From NCBI GenBank assembly GCA_934359755.1, contig CAKRLV010000011.1:6940-70939 (forward strand): a stretch of DNA of 64,000 nt. The letters are read 5' to 3'. Made by a program: the position numbers and the translations under genes. The notes under the pieces were generated by a model that saw nothing but the letters and a program-made list of their open reading frames with translations, had not been told where the DNA came from and did no database searches. Positions 17,466-27,455 of the stretch are shown here, one piece after another. The first letter of the stretch is position 1; the number at the start of each line of letters is the position of its first letter. This DNA is from an uncultured Agathobacter sp. Its GTDB lineage: Bacteria; Bacillota; Clostridia; Lachnospirales; Lachnospiraceae.

Positions 17466-18841
17466 TATTGGAATCCCTCCTCATCTTTAACTGATGGCAA
17501 CATACCATACACAACAAGTGAAACCACTGCTGTTACTACGAATACCATGATACCGATAACGGCTGCCATACAGTAGTTTGTCTCATTTACAGTCATCTTA
17601 TACAGCCATGTAACAAGGAGATCCGTCGCGCCTGCCTTTCCTGTAAGTTCCATTGACTGTGGACCACCACCTGATAAGAGGTAAATGATATTAAAGTTGT
17701 TAAGGTTACCAGTAAACTGTGTTAACAGATAAGGACCTGTTACAAAAAGCATATATGGAAGTGTAATCTTACGGAACATCTGGAAACTATTAGCACCATC
17801 GATACGCGCACTCTCATACAGGTCCTCAGGTATATTCATAAGAATACCTGTAGAAATAAGCATAAGGTAAGGAATACCTACCCAGCAGTTAATTAAAATA
17901 ATTGTAATACGTGCAAGTGTTGGATCTGACCAGAAAGGAATTGCCTTGCTAATCAAACCTGCTTTCATAAGCCATCCATTGATGAGACCATCATTCTGGA
18001 AAAGCTTAGCTACATAAAGTAATGAAACGAACTGTGGGATAGCGATTGTCATAACGAGAATTGTTCTCCACAATTTCTTGAATTTAACACATTTTTTATT
18101 TATAAGAATTGCAACTGCCATTCCTAAGAAGTAGTTAAGGAATGTTGCAAAGAATGCCCAAACTAATGTCCATCCTAATACTTTAAAGAATGTTGTACCA
18201 AATCCTGAGCCACCGAAGTTTGCAAGCTGTGCGAAATTGTCAAATCCAACCCATGTAAAAAGCTTAGTAGGTGCCTGATGATTAAAGTCATAATTTGTAA
18301 AAGCGACACAAATCATGAATATAATTGGCAGTACCATGAAGACAGCAATTCCTGCTGTAGGAAGTGTCAATAATGTAACATGGAAATTTGAGTCTAACAA
18401 TGAATATAAATCTTCTTTAATGCTTGGAACCTTTCGTCCCTCTGCAAGCATTTTTTCTTCTTTACGGTTTTCACTGATATTAAGTCTCCACAATACTATG
18501 AAGAAAAGTGTAAGTAATACAGTAAGTACTCCGTATAAAAGAATCAGGAAACTGTTATCTCCGTATATAGTAAGAAACGTCTTTGGATCCATGTGAGTCT
18601 CAACTGTTCCAAGAGTTCCTAATTGAGCCATATAGTCTACACCAATAAATACCATATAGCAGATATATGCAATTTCAACAGCTAAAAAGGCTATACCTCT
18701 AGCTATAAATCCTCTCAAAAGAGGTCCAAATCCCATAATTAAATATGAGACTTTTGTTTTCCAATCGCCACTTACAAATGTAGTGCCGATTTCTTTAATA
18801 TTGTTGCCTAATGCTTTAAAAAAATTAGCGATTTTGTCCAT
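17465..18841 (-). CDS. malF: Maltodextrin ABC transporter permease
   Basis: A 458-residue permease of the MalF type. It has an extra N-terminal membrane region (segments near residues 38-60 and 98-118) before the six-helix core, as in many Bacillota MalF proteins. The EAA loop is YESARIDGANSFQMFRKITLP. GGAGGGACT precedes ATG 18841. It pairs with MalG to form the membrane channel for oligosaccharides delivered by MalE. Confidence 0.93.
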   Translation of the reverse strand: MDKIANFFKALGNNIKEIGTTFVSGDWKTKVSYLIMGFGPLLRGFIARGIAFLAVEIAYICYMVFIGVDYMAQLGTLGTVETHMDPKTFLTIYGDNSFLILLYGVLTVLLTLFFIVLWRLNISENRKEEKMLAEGRKVPSIKEDLYSLLDSNFHVTLLTLPTAGIAVFMVLPIIFMICVAFTNYDFNHQAPTKLFTWVGFDNFAQLANFGGSGFGTTFFKVLGWTLVWAFFATFLNYFLGMAVAILINKKCVKFKKLWRTILVMTIAIPQFVSLLYVAKLFQNDGLINGWLMKAGLISKAIPFWSDPTLARITIILINCWVGIPYLMLISTGILMNIPEDLYESARIDGANSFQMFRKITLPYMLFVTGPYLLTQFTGNLNNFNIIYLLSGGGPQSMELTGKAGATDLLVTWLYKMTVNETNYCMAAVIGIMVFVVTAVVSLVVYGMLPSVKDEEGFQ

Positions 18842-18910
18842 AGTCCCTCCGATTGCATACTGTGTCTGCAGTACTCCAAAGAGTTCCTACAGCTGTAAAT
18901 AGTATGAAAA

Positions 18911-18949
18911 ATAACAAACCTGGGGAGTTACACTCCCCTTGTTTGTTAT
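18911..18949 (-). terminator. Partial terminator/attenuator between malE and malF
   Basis: AACAAAC-TGGGGAG pairs with CTCCCC-TTGTTTGTT in a 15-bp stem followed on the minus strand by ATTTTT. Such hairpins after a binding-protein gene usually make that transcript more abundant than the permease transcript. Confidence 0.8.
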
Positions 18950-18973
18950 ATATAACAATATGAATAGCTTAAA

Positions 18974-20284
18974 TTACTTAGCGTATGATTCACATGTCTT
19001 AGAGAAATCCTCAAGAATTTTCATAAGGTCATCATCAGATGTCTTTGTTGTAATCTTTCCTGAGATAATGTCATCACCAAGTGATGTAGCAAGTGTCCAG
19101 TAGTCGTTTGGATACTGTCCCTGTGGGATTGTAACATCTTTTGATAACTGCTGTCCAAGTGCTGCAAGAGCCACATTAGATGTAACTGCTCCATCCTGCT
19201 GAGCTGTTACGTTTGAAGGACCCCATCCAAGAGTATTGAATCTCTCTAACTGTGCTTCTGTATCTGTTAAGTACTGAGCAAGATCTAAGCAAAGTCTCAT
19301 TTTTCCAGCTTCTTCCTGTGGCTTAACACCCATAAGTTTGTAACCACCGAATCCACCTAACTCATATGTGTTTCCGTCAGAACCAGTAAATGAAGGAAGT
19401 GGAGCACATGCATAGTTGTCACCGAATACTTTCTGTGCTGCACTTGAATCCCATGTTCCATCTACGATAGCTGCAAGATTTGTAGCTTTATCAACTGAAG
19501 AACCATTCTGGAATGACTTAGAAGACTGTAATTTGATAATCTCCTTTAATGCTACTAAACCTTTGTCTGAAGCATAGTCAATGTTGCATGATGTAAAGTT
19601 TCCGCTATCATCTGAATCATATGTAACAGTACATCCAGTTCCGAAGAAGAATGATGGCTGATACCAACCACTGTTGATTTCAAAGTAGAAATTCTTTCCA
19701 GCCTTCTCACAATCCTCAACGATCTTATCTAATGAAGTAGGGTCTGTTACAACGCTCTTGTCATAGTATAAGAAATATCCATTATCAGATGTAAGTGGGA
19801 ATGCGTAAATCTGATCACCTGCTGTAACTGCTGCTGTAGATCCAGAGTCATTAGATGACTTAATCCACTCATCATAGCCTGTTCCTGCTAATGGCTGAAG
19901 CGCACCTGCTGCAACAAGACGTGATAACTGATCCTGTGAGAATGCGTAAATATCTGCACCAGCCTTAACATCTGTAATCATGTTAGATGCTGCATCACCT
20001 TCACCAACAGCCTCAACTGTTACTTTGTAGTCAGCTCCCTTATCTGCGATGAACTTCTCAGCTAATGTCTTTGTAAGATCTGCGCTCTCTTTTGATGCCC
20101 AAATCTTAACTTCGCCTGAGCCGTAGTCAACTTCTGTCTCTGGCTCGTCAGCTTTGTCAGCTGCCTGTGTAGCATCTCCTCCGTTGTTGTTTGTTGTTGT
20201 GTTGTTGTCTTTGCTTCCGCAGCCAGCAACCATAGAAGCTGTCATTGCTGCAACGAGTAAAGCTGATAATACTTTCTTTTTCAT
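18974..20284 (-). CDS. malE: Maltodextrin-binding lipoprotein
   Basis: A 436-residue extracellular solute-binding protein. The signal peptide ends in the lipobox VAGC (Cys22), and an Asn/Thr/Asp-rich tether follows. The body belongs to the family 1 solute-binding proteins. The downstream malF, malG and amylase genes indicate maltose or maltodextrin as ligand; the sequence alone does not prove it. ATG 20284 follows GGAGAGG. It is the first gene of the transporter operon, and an attenuator hairpin follows it. Confidence 0.92.
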   Translation of the reverse strand: MKKKVLSALLVAAMTASMVAGCGSKDNNTTTNNNGGDATQAADKADEPETEVDYGSGEVKIWASKESADLTKTLAEKFIADKGADYKVTVEAVGEGDAASNMITDVKAGADIYAFSQDQLSRLVAAGALQPLAGTGYDEWIKSSNDSGSTAAVTAGDQIYAFPLTSDNGYFLYYDKSVVTDPTSLDKIVEDCEKAGKNFYFEINSGWYQPSFFFGTGCTVTYDSDDSGNFTSCNIDYASDKGLVALKEIIKLQSSKSFQNGSSVDKATNLAAIVDGTWDSSAAQKVFGDNYACAPLPSFTGSDGNTYELGGFGGYKLMGVKPQEEAGKMRLCLDLAQYLTDTEAQLERFNTLGWGPSNVTAQQDGAVTSNVALAALGQQLSKDVTIPQGQYPNDYWTLATSLGDDIISGKITTKTSDDDLMKILEDFSKTCESYAK

Positions 20285-20353
20285 ACTCTTTTCCTCTCCT
20301 TTAAATAATATGTTAAAAGTATCTATATAAAATGCCCCGCATCTTATATCATG

Positions 20354-21844
20354 TTATCTGCGGTATACCACCGCAAGGTTCCTGATCCATGCCCTCTTAT
20401 CTTCTTCAAGAAGACCATCCGGCATCCTCCATCTCCAGTTATTACCAATTGTCGAAGGATAATTCATTCTGGCTTCATTGCCAAGCCTAAGTATATCCTG
20501 CATCTGGATAATCGCTACATCCGCTGTGCTTGCGTATGCGGCTCTGATTAGTGCATCTGGAATTTCATCCTTACACGAGATTCCCAGATATTCATATAGG
20601 TAAGCCAGTTCATACTCAGTCTTGTCTCTGAATGAACCAACTATCGTCTCATTGTCATGTGTACCTGCATATACTACTATGTGATTATCTGTATAATTAT
20701 GTGGTAAATGCTCATTAGCTGTGTTGCTATCAAATGCAAACATAAGAACTTTAGTTCCCATCCACCCTGCCCGGGTGAGCATCTTCTTAACTCCTGGTAA
20801 AAGTGCTGCACCTGTATAATCATCCGCAATCACTTTTGCCTCGCCAATATTTTCTTTAATAATGTCCACAAGCTTCTTGCCTGGTCCTTTAACCCATTTG
20901 CCTGTGCCTGCCTTTGTTGCTCCATATGGAACTGTATATGTCTTAACTACTCCCACAAAATGATCTATTCGAACCACATCAAACAATTCTGCACAAATCT
21001 TAACTCTTCGTATCCACCATTTGAAGTTGTCAGCCTCCATTGCTTCCCAGTCATATATTGGATTTCCCCATATCTGACCATCCTCTGAAAACTTATCCGG
21101 AATAGCTGCGGCGACACATTTAGGTTTACCGCTTGCGTCAAGTAAAAACAAATCTTTGTGTGCCCATGTATCAACACTATCGAGTCCTACGAAGAAAGAA
21201 ATATCTCCAATCATCTGTATTCCTCTTGAATTGGCATATTCCTTGACTTTTTTCCACTGTTGAAAGAATTTGTATTGGCAGAACTCCCAAAAGCTGATTT
21301 CATTATATAGCGTTTTTCGTCGACTTGCAAGCGCAACCGGTTGCCTGTTTTTTTCATCCTCAGGCCAATCGAGCCAGCTTTTGTTCAAATTATCTAATTT
21401 TATGCTCATGTAAAGGGCATATTCACCAAGCCAGTCTTCATTGTCTTTTTTGAACTCTTCAAATTCTTGTGCATTTTTGTCAAATCTATCGAACGCTTTT
21501 TGTAAAATGTGATATCGATTCTCAGCTATAACTGCATAATCAATTCTGTCCTTCTCTGTCCCCCAGTTATAGCACCTTATTTCTTCAATAGTAAGAAGAC
21601 CTTCTTCTACAAGCTCATCCAGATCTATAAGATATGGATTTCCAGCACATGAAGATAATGGCTGATATGGACTGTCACCAAAGCTTGTTGGTCCAACGGG
21701 AAGCACCTGCCAGTATTTTTGCTTCATATCAGCGAGCAAATCAATAAAATTAAGTGCTGCACTTCCTAATGTTCCGATACCATATGGCGAAGGCAAACTA
21801 GAGACAGCTAAAAGTATTCCAGCCCCTCTGGTCATTTCCTGCAT
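20354..21844 (-). CDS. malQ: 4-alpha-glucanotransferase (amylomaltase)
   Basis: A 496-residue GH77 enzyme that transfers glucan segments between maltodextrins in the cytoplasm. Recognisable blocks are LPSPYGIGTLG near the start, GDISFFVGLDSVDTWAH, VVRIDHF (Asp nucleophile), IADDYTG (acid/base region) and YAGTHDNETIVG (third acidic residue). Length fits the family. ATG 21844 has AGGAG 8 bp upstream; a TTG two codons earlier is too close. It lies 69 bp upstream of malE on the same strand and has its own promoter. MalQ would process the dextrins imported by MalEFG. Confidence 0.95.
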   Translation of the reverse strand: MQEMTRGAGILLAVSSLPSPYGIGTLGSAALNFIDLLADMKQKYWQVLPVGPTSFGDSPYQPLSSCAGNPYLIDLDELVEEGLLTIEEIRCYNWGTEKDRIDYAVIAENRYHILQKAFDRFDKNAQEFEEFKKDNEDWLGEYALYMSIKLDNLNKSWLDWPEDEKNRQPVALASRRKTLYNEISFWEFCQYKFFQQWKKVKEYANSRGIQMIGDISFFVGLDSVDTWAHKDLFLLDASGKPKCVAAAIPDKFSEDGQIWGNPIYDWEAMEADNFKWWIRRVKICAELFDVVRIDHFVGVVKTYTVPYGATKAGTGKWVKGPGKKLVDIIKENIGEAKVIADDYTGAALLPGVKKMLTRAGWMGTKVLMFAFDSNTANEHLPHNYTDNHIVVYAGTHDNETIVGSFRDKTEYELAYLYEYLGISCKDEIPDALIRAAYASTADVAIIQMQDILRLGNEARMNYPSTIGNNWRWRMPDGLLEEDKRAWIRNLAVVYRR

Positions 21845-21928
21845 TACCAAACCAAATCTCCTACTCTACTTCATTACTTCTGCTCTTTTTTGTTTCGTTT
21901 AATTTCGTATTTTTTCGTATCTGGGTTA

Positions 21929-21957
21929 ATTTTATGTTATTTCAGCAATTTTGTCAA
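21929..21957 (-). promoter_or_regulatory. malQ promoter
   Basis: TTGACA (21957-21952), 17-bp spacer, TAAAAT (21934-21929). Upstream AGCATTTTTGCT is a short palindrome that a LacI-type regulator might use; this is a guess. Confidence 0.75.
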
Positions 21958-22093
21958 TCAAATCTACGCTTTCAAAAGCATTTTTGCTGTTTTTAACGTA
22001 TTTTTCTATTTGTTTTTGTATATATTCACAATGAAAATATGTATTATTTTCGAAAATAAATATCTATAAATAATTGAATACTTTAGCCACTTT

Positions 22094-22232
22094 ATTTATA
22101 ATATGATTAATGGATTAAAAGGTATCAACGATGCATGCACGCTTGCCTGCATATAGTAATCTGATTAATCACAATGAGAGGCAGAATACCTTTTAGCTCT
22201 GATATCATTAATATTAATATTAATATAGAAAA
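22094..22232. repeat. MITE-like repeat containing hairpin repeat copy 2
   Basis: This fills much of the 404-bp divergent gap between malQ and the LacI gene. The outer arms (AATATGATT..TTAAAAGGTAT and ATACCTTTT..ATATCATTAATATT) are inverted repeats. Inside lies GCATGC-rich sequence and a copy of the TAATCTGATTAATCAC/ATGAGAGGC element shared with 8650 and 46505. The rest of the gap holds only promoter sequence. Confidence 0.65.
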
Positions 22233-22248
22233 TAGAGGTTAATAATAT

Positions 22249-23253
22249 ATGGCTACAATTAAAGATATTGCCAACAGACTCGGAGTTTCAGTCAGCACTG
22301 TCTCCAAAGGTCTCAATGGTGCAAGTGATATAAGCGATGAATTAAGACAGACGGTTCTTGATACAGCTGTCGAGATGGGATACAGCACCAAACGTTCCCG
22401 CAAGAAAGAAAATAGAAAGCTTTGTCTTTTCGTTGAAAATATGGATTATGAATCTATAGATGAATTCGGATATGAAATTGTCCTTGGATTTAAGCAGAAC
22501 TCTTTCAGACACAAATGGGACGTCGACATTGTTCCTATCAATCAGAATTTCCAGATGGAAGAGAAATACGATACATATATGCTTAAGAACGGATACTGCG
22601 GCGCATTCCTTATGGGATTTGCTTTACACGATGAGTGGATGAAACAGTTAGAACACACCACTATGCCTACTGTTCTTCTCGACAACTTCATCTCAGACAA
22701 TCCAAATGTCTGCTCTATAGGTACAGACAGCCTCGAGGGCATCAGCCTTGCTGTTCGCCACCTCAATAATCTCGGTCATCGCAAGATTGCCTTTTTAAAT
22801 GGTTCTATGTATTCGCGTGTATCTGATCAGCGTCAAGAGGCATTCGAATCTGCTATGAAAGAGATGAATCTTGAGATTGATCCAAAGCTTATGGCATATG
22901 GATATTATGTATCCGATAGTGCAAAATACCATGTTCCTGGTTTTCTTGCCGAAGGAGCAACTGCCATCATATGTGGTAATGACCTTATTGCAAAAGGTGT
23001 AATCGAAGAATGCACGTCAAGAGGATTTAATGTACCTGAAGATATAAGTGTGGTTGGTTTTGATGATATTCCACTTGCTGCCGCACTTACGCCTCCACTT
23101 TCTACAATTGCGCAGGATCGCAATGCTATAGGAAGGTGTGCATACACGGTATTGAACTCGCTTATCCATCATGTTGCCATAAGTATGACTCTGTTAAGGC
23201 CTAAACTTATAGAAAGAGAATCGACTACCAGAGTCCCGGCCAAGCGCAAATAA
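22249..23253 (+). CDS. malR: LacI-family regulator, probably of the maltodextrin genes
   Basis: A 334-residue LacI/GalR regulator. The helix-turn-helix and hinge are at residues 1-60 (TIKDIANRLGVSVSTVSKGLNG). A periplasmic-binding-like ligand domain follows, ending in the family motif VVGFDDIPLAAALTPPLSTI. It is divergent from malQ-malE, so a sugar-responsive role on that operon is likely; the ligand is not readable. ATG 22249 follows AGAGG. A lipoprotein-peptidase gene starts 22 bp after its stop, probably in the same transcript. Confidence 0.88.
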   Translation: MATIKDIANRLGVSVSTVSKGLNGASDISDELRQTVLDTAVEMGYSTKRSRKKENRKLCLFVENMDYESIDEFGYEIVLGFKQNSFRHKWDVDIVPINQNFQMEEKYDTYMLKNGYCGAFLMGFALHDEWMKQLEHTTMPTVLLDNFISDNPNVCSIGTDSLEGISLAVRHLNNLGHRKIAFLNGSMYSRVSDQRQEAFESAMKEMNLEIDPKLMAYGYYVSDSAKYHVPGFLAEGATAIICGNDLIAKGVIEECTSRGFNVPEDISVVGFDDIPLAAALTPPLSTIAQDRNAIGRCAYTVLNSLIHHVAISMTLLRPKLIERESTTRVPAKRK

Positions 23254-23275
23254 TCGATTCGGAATAGGAATCTAT

Positions 23276-25282
23276 ATGAGAAAAAATTATTTATTTAAAC
23301 AAGCAATTGTTGCTACCGTCATCTGTTCTTTATCTATAAATATATCAGGATGCTCCCTTACTGGATTTGTAGACCGTCTACGAGATCCTAAGAAGCTCTC
23401 TAAGGAGCTTCATGAGAACCCACGATTTTGGAATGATGTAACACCTTATTCTGAAAGCGACGGACTTTATGTCTTGAACAATGAATTTTTCAATAGAAAA
23501 CCATACAACAATATCATGTCTTTCGGTGACAATATTCTGCTCATTGGACAGGGTACTTATCTTGAGAACGTAAATGACATAGTTGATAATGACTCTCTTG
23601 ATTTCAAATTTTCATTTGATTTGTATAATCCATGGAGCAATCAGCTTACTGCTTCAATTGATCACGATTCTGTTTCATGTGACAACTATCAGATAGTAGG
23701 CAACAAGCTTTTTCTTCTTAATTATGACAAGGATACTATAGACGTCTACGATGATGAACTTAATTTCACACAGCGTTACAATGCATCATCCCTTGGAGAG
23801 CTTGATGATATCAGCTTCTATCCGTCTGATAGTGATAAGTATTTCTTTGCATATAATTCTTCTTCTAAAAGTATACAGAAAATAACTGCGTCCAATTTTG
23901 AATCAGAAGCTGTTGATTTTGATTTATATAATTGTAAAGTAGAATCTGCAACAGAAGATGGCTCTTACCTTCTGCTTTCAGGAGTAGACAAATTGACTCT
24001 TAAATATAAAGTCGCTGCATATGATACTTCCACACTTGCACAGATATCTCATGTATCTGGGCAGAATTTTTCTCTGTCAGATGTAACTGCTGATGGCTTT
24101 ATCACAGGTACCAACGCCACCTCCAATGAATGGACTTATTACAATACTACCGAAAAAGAACAGATTAACTTCAATCTTTCCGATATCAGAGATACTATGA
24201 TTCTTCCAGACGGCAGCTTCATTCTACATCAGGAGGAGGCTTATGAGCAGGATGATGATTATCACGACATAACATACTACCATATCAGTTCTTCCGGGGA
24301 GATTCTTTCTTCTTTTACATTCGACTGTGGCAGTCCAAGCCTTGCAGGATATACTTATTTTTCTGCGAACTTTGCTTATCTTGAAGATTGCAATAGTATT
24401 ATGTTTTTGACATACACAACTGATGTAAATCCATATGTGCTCGTATGGAAACTTGACGATACTAACTCAAAGGGTGATAAACTTGAACGTTCGGCGCCAA
24501 AAGGACCTGAACACAAAATCAAAGACTGGGGGAAATTATCAAAGGCCAACGAACTTGCCACTTCTCTCGAGAAAAAATATGGAATTTCAATTTATATTGG
24601 AAAAGAAGTTCCAACCGAGATAGATGCGTTTTCCGCTAAGCAGGCAACAAAACCTGCCGATATAATCTCTGCCCTGAACGCCCTCGACAAACTGCTAAGC
24701 TGTTATCCTAAGAACTTTCTGCCTCAGCTTTGCTATGGAGATTTGAAAGGTCTTAAGATATATCTTACCGGAAATCTAAGCAGCACTAATTCAAAAATGC
24801 TTGAAAATGCGAGCGGTTTTGCCACAACAACAGATTCTTACCTGATAATCACGCTTGACATAACATACAGCTGGGACTGGGATTATACGGTGCACCACGA
24901 GATATCACACATGATTGATTCAAGACTTACTTTCTTATCAGAGTATGCTCCTAATGCCAGCTTCTCAGAAGATGCATGGTCAAAACTCAATCCAGGCAGC
25001 TTCGAATATATGAATACATATGACAACTATGAGAACAATGCTAACTACTATATGTATCCTTCATATTTCGTAGATGCTTATGGAACTACCTTTGCGACAG
25101 AAGACCGCGCAGAAATATTCGGACGTGCAATGGATGATTACCTGAATGGCATTGATGATGACAGCCTGTTTAACCGCAACAACAAAATATACGATAAGCT
25201 TAAATTCTACAGTAAATGTATAAGGGAAGGATTTGATACAACGGATTGGGACTATACGGTGCCATGGGAAAGCGTTTTGTAG
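23276..25282 (+). CDS. Lipoprotein with C-terminal HExxH metallopeptidase-like domain
   Basis: A 668-residue surface lipoprotein: the signal peptide ends in ISGC (Cys26). Residues about 45-410 are beta-rich with recurring short strands, suggesting a propeller-like domain. The C-terminal third contains HHEISHMID, an HExxH zinc-binding motif (His541, Glu542, His545), and a plausible third ligand in AEIFGRAM (Glu613), the gluzincin pattern. I do not recognise a named family. It follows the LacI gene by 22 bp, so it may be expressed with it, yet no sugar link is evident. It could be a surface protease or an inactive binding protein; the intact motif favours activity. Confidence 0.7.
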   Translation: MRKNYLFKQAIVATVICSLSINISGCSLTGFVDRLRDPKKLSKELHENPRFWNDVTPYSESDGLYVLNNEFFNRKPYNNIMSFGDNILLIGQGTYLENVNDIVDNDSLDFKFSFDLYNPWSNQLTASIDHDSVSCDNYQIVGNKLFLLNYDKDTIDVYDDELNFTQRYNASSLGELDDISFYPSDSDKYFFAYNSSSKSIQKITASNFESEAVDFDLYNCKVESATEDGSYLLLSGVDKLTLKYKVAAYDTSTLAQISHVSGQNFSLSDVTADGFITGTNATSNEWTYYNTTEKEQINFNLSDIRDTMILPDGSFILHQEEAYEQDDDYHDITYYHISSSGEILSSFTFDCGSPSLAGYTYFSANFAYLEDCNSIMFLTYTTDVNPYVLVWKLDDTNSKGDKLERSAPKGPEHKIKDWGKLSKANELATSLEKKYGISIYIGKEVPTEIDAFSAKQATKPADIISALNALDKLLSCYPKNFLPQLCYGDLKGLKIYLTGNLSSTNSKMLENASGFATTTDSYLIITLDITYSWDWDYTVHHEISHMIDSRLTFLSEYAPNASFSEDAWSKLNPGSFEYMNTYDNYENNANYYMYPSYFVDAYGTTFATEDRAEIFGRAMDDYLNGIDDDSLFNRNNKIYDKLKFYSKCIREGFDTTDWDYTVPWESVL

Positions 25283-25291
25283 AAATTTTTA

Positions 25292-25328
25292 TAAAAAAAA
25301 AGACAGCCGATCGATCTGCTGTCTTTTA
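25292..25328 (+). terminator. Terminator of the malR-lipoprotein operon
   Basis: GACAGC (25302-25307) pairs with GCTGTC (25318-25323), flanked by A9 and TTTT. Confidence 0.8.
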
Positions 25329-25614
25329 GGAGAAGGTATTTTTACTATGGGGTATAGCAAAAATTTTATATAATGTATTGGGGGGTTTTTACAGTAATTA
25401 TAGTATCACGATTATCCCCATAAGTGTTCACAAACTTCACAAAATCAAGGCTTGTTTTTTGTGCACTTTTAACAATTTCTATTTTCTTGATATTTTCAAA
25501 TATGTCCCCATATCTTCATATATATTTCCACATATATTCACATATATTTCCATATATCTTCACATATATTTCCACATATATTCCTATATATTTTCATATG
25601 CAGCTTTACAGATA
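25329..25614. other. Gene-free gap with AT-rich short tandem repeat
   Basis: No coding signal. About 25509-25600 is an approximate 12-bp tandem repeat of the form CATATATTTCCA, directly after the ftsH stop codon. The rest is AT-rich sequence with no recognised site. Confidence 0.6.
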
Positions 25615-27435
25615 TTAATCGAATAAAGCTTCAAACTCTTCTCTTGAAATTTTCTCTTTCTCAAGGAGAAGCTCTGCACACTTATCAAGTACGGCTCTAT
25701 TCTCATCAATCATCTGCTTTGCTTTTGCGTATGCATCATCGATGATGTTCTTAACTTCCTGGTCTATCATAGATGCAACACCCTCGCTGTATGCTCTTGT
25801 ATGAGCCAGGTCACGTCCGATAAATACCTCATCATCGTCGTCACCATAGCAGATAAGACCTACATTGTCTGACATTCCGTATTTCTTGACCATATCTCTT
25901 GCAAGCTTAGTAGCCTGCTTGATATCCTGCGATGCACCTGTTGTGATATCATCAAAAACAAGCTCCTCCGCAACACGGCCACCAAGGTCTACTATAATCT
26001 CCTGAAGCATTCTGCCCTTGGAATTGAACATCTCGTCTTTCTCAGGAAGTGGCATAGTATATCCTGCTGCACCTGTTCCTGTTGGAATAATTGATACTGT
26101 GTATACAGGTCCAACATCTGGAAGTAAATGGAAAAGTATCGCATGTCCTGCCTCATGAAATGCTGTAATTTTCTTTTCCTTGTCAGAGATAATTCTGCTT
26201 CTCTTCTCAGCTCCGATACCAACCTTTACAAATGCACGGCGTATATCATCATTCTTGATAAATTCACGATTCTCTCTTGCTGCAATAATAGCGGCCTCGT
26301 TTAGAAGATTCTCAAGATCAGCTCCTGTAAATCCTGCTGTCGTCTGAGCAATCTGCTTAAGATCAACATCCTCTGCAAGCGGCTTAGTACGTGAATGTAC
26401 ATTAAGGATCTCTTCTCTTCCGCCAACATCAGGTCTTCCTACACCAACTTTTCTGTCAAAACGGCCTGGTCTCATGATGGCAGGATCCAGGATATCAACA
26501 CGGTTTGTAGCAGCCATCACGATAATTCCTTCGTTCACGCCAAATCCGTCCATCTCAACAAGCATCTGGTTAAGTGTCTGCTCACGCTCATCATGTCCAC
26601 CGCCCATACCAGTTCCTCTGCGTCTGGCAACGGCATCAATCTCATCGATAAAGACGATACAAGGTGCATTCTTCTTTGCATCCTCAAAAAGATCTCTTAC
26701 TCGTGATGCACCGACACCTACAAACATTTCTACGAAATCTGAACCTGAAATACTAAAAAATGGAACACCGGCTTCTCCTGCTACAGCCTTTGCCAGTAAT
26801 GTCTTACCCGTTCCAGGAGGTCCTACAAGTAAAACACCCTTAGGAATTCTTGCTCCAAGCTTTACGTATTTTCTAGGCGCTTTAAGGAAATCAACTATTT
26901 CTTCAAGTTCCTCTTTTTCCTCTTTAAGGCCTGCTACATCTGCAAATGTGGTCTTGTTATCTTCCTCAGTAGTAAGCTTTGCACGATTCTTTCCGAAATT
27001 CATCATACGGCCACCACCACCCTGTGATGCTGCATTGTTGTTTACAATCATAAACAATATGAAAATTGCACCAAACACAAGCAAATATGGAAGAAGTGTC
27101 ATCACCCAGCTTTCTGCCGGAACATCATCGCATGTATACTTACTGAACTTATATTCGTCCATCAACTGCTGCATCTCATTGACATCTGATGCATATAGAA
27201 CTTCCCTGTCGTTGTTCTTGAGCTTAATCTTGAGACTACCTGTAGGTATCTCACGATTCTGCACTACTTCAACCGACACAACGTCTCCGCTCTTTAGTGC
27301 CTTTTCAAAATCAGACTTAGTGTATGAATTTGATGTCGTGTTCTGCCCTAGCCAGAACCAAATAGCTATTACTGCCAGAATAATGAAAATATATATTCCG
27401 ACACCTCTGTAACTGTTACTCTTTTTAGTATTCAA
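25615..27435 (-). CDS. ftsH: ATP-dependent zinc metalloprotease FtsH
   Basis: A 606-residue membrane-bound AAA+ protease that degrades misfolded and regulatory membrane proteins. Two transmembrane helices (about residues 13-30 and 112-132) flank an extracytoplasmic domain. The AAA module has Walker A GPPGTGKT (205-212), Walker B IVFIDEID and the second region of homology ([20 protein letters not shown]). The peptidase motif is HEAGH. The start is TTG 27435, preceded by AAGGAG. It closes the conserved tilS-hpt-ftsH block. Confidence 0.97.
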   Translation of the reverse strand: MNTKKSNSYRGVGIYIFIILAVIAIWFWLGQNTTSNSYTKSDFEKALKSGDVVSVEVVQNREIPTGSLKIKLKNNDREVLYASDVNEMQQLMDEYKFSKYTCDDVPAESWVMTLLPYLLVFGAIFILFMIVNNNAASQGGGGRMMNFGKNRAKLTTEEDNKTTFADVAGLKEEKEELEEIVDFLKAPRKYVKLGARIPKGVLLVGPPGTGKTLLAKAVAGEAGVPFFSISGSDFVEMFVGVGASRVRDLFEDAKKNAPCIVFIDEIDAVARRRGTGMGGGHDEREQTLNQMLVEMDGFGVNEGIIVMAATNRVDILDPAIMRPGRFDRKVGVGRPDVGGREEILNVHSRTKPLAEDVDLKQIAQTTAGFTGADLENLLNEAAIIAARENREFIKNDDIRRAFVKVGIGAEKRSRIISDKEKKITAFHEAGHAILFHLLPDVGPVYTVSIIPTGTGAAGYTMPLPEKDEMFNSKGRMLQEIIVDLGGRVAEELVFDDITTGASQDIKQATKLARDMVKKYGMSDNVGLICYGDDDDEVFIGRDLAHTRAYSEGVASMIDQEVKNIIDDAYAKAKQMIDENRAVLDKCAELLLEKEKISREEFEALFD

Positions 27436-27455
27436 AATAATTCTCCTTCTTGTCT

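Noticed and set aside
25378..25626. Two short plus-strand frames after the metallopeptidase gene
   Set aside because: They read through an AT-rich tandem repeat and lie after a terminator; no ribosome binding site.
26474..27412. A 312-codon plus-strand frame
   Set aside because: It is antisense to ftsH, whose motifs are intact; the Ser/Thr/Pro-rich translation is typical of a shadow frame.
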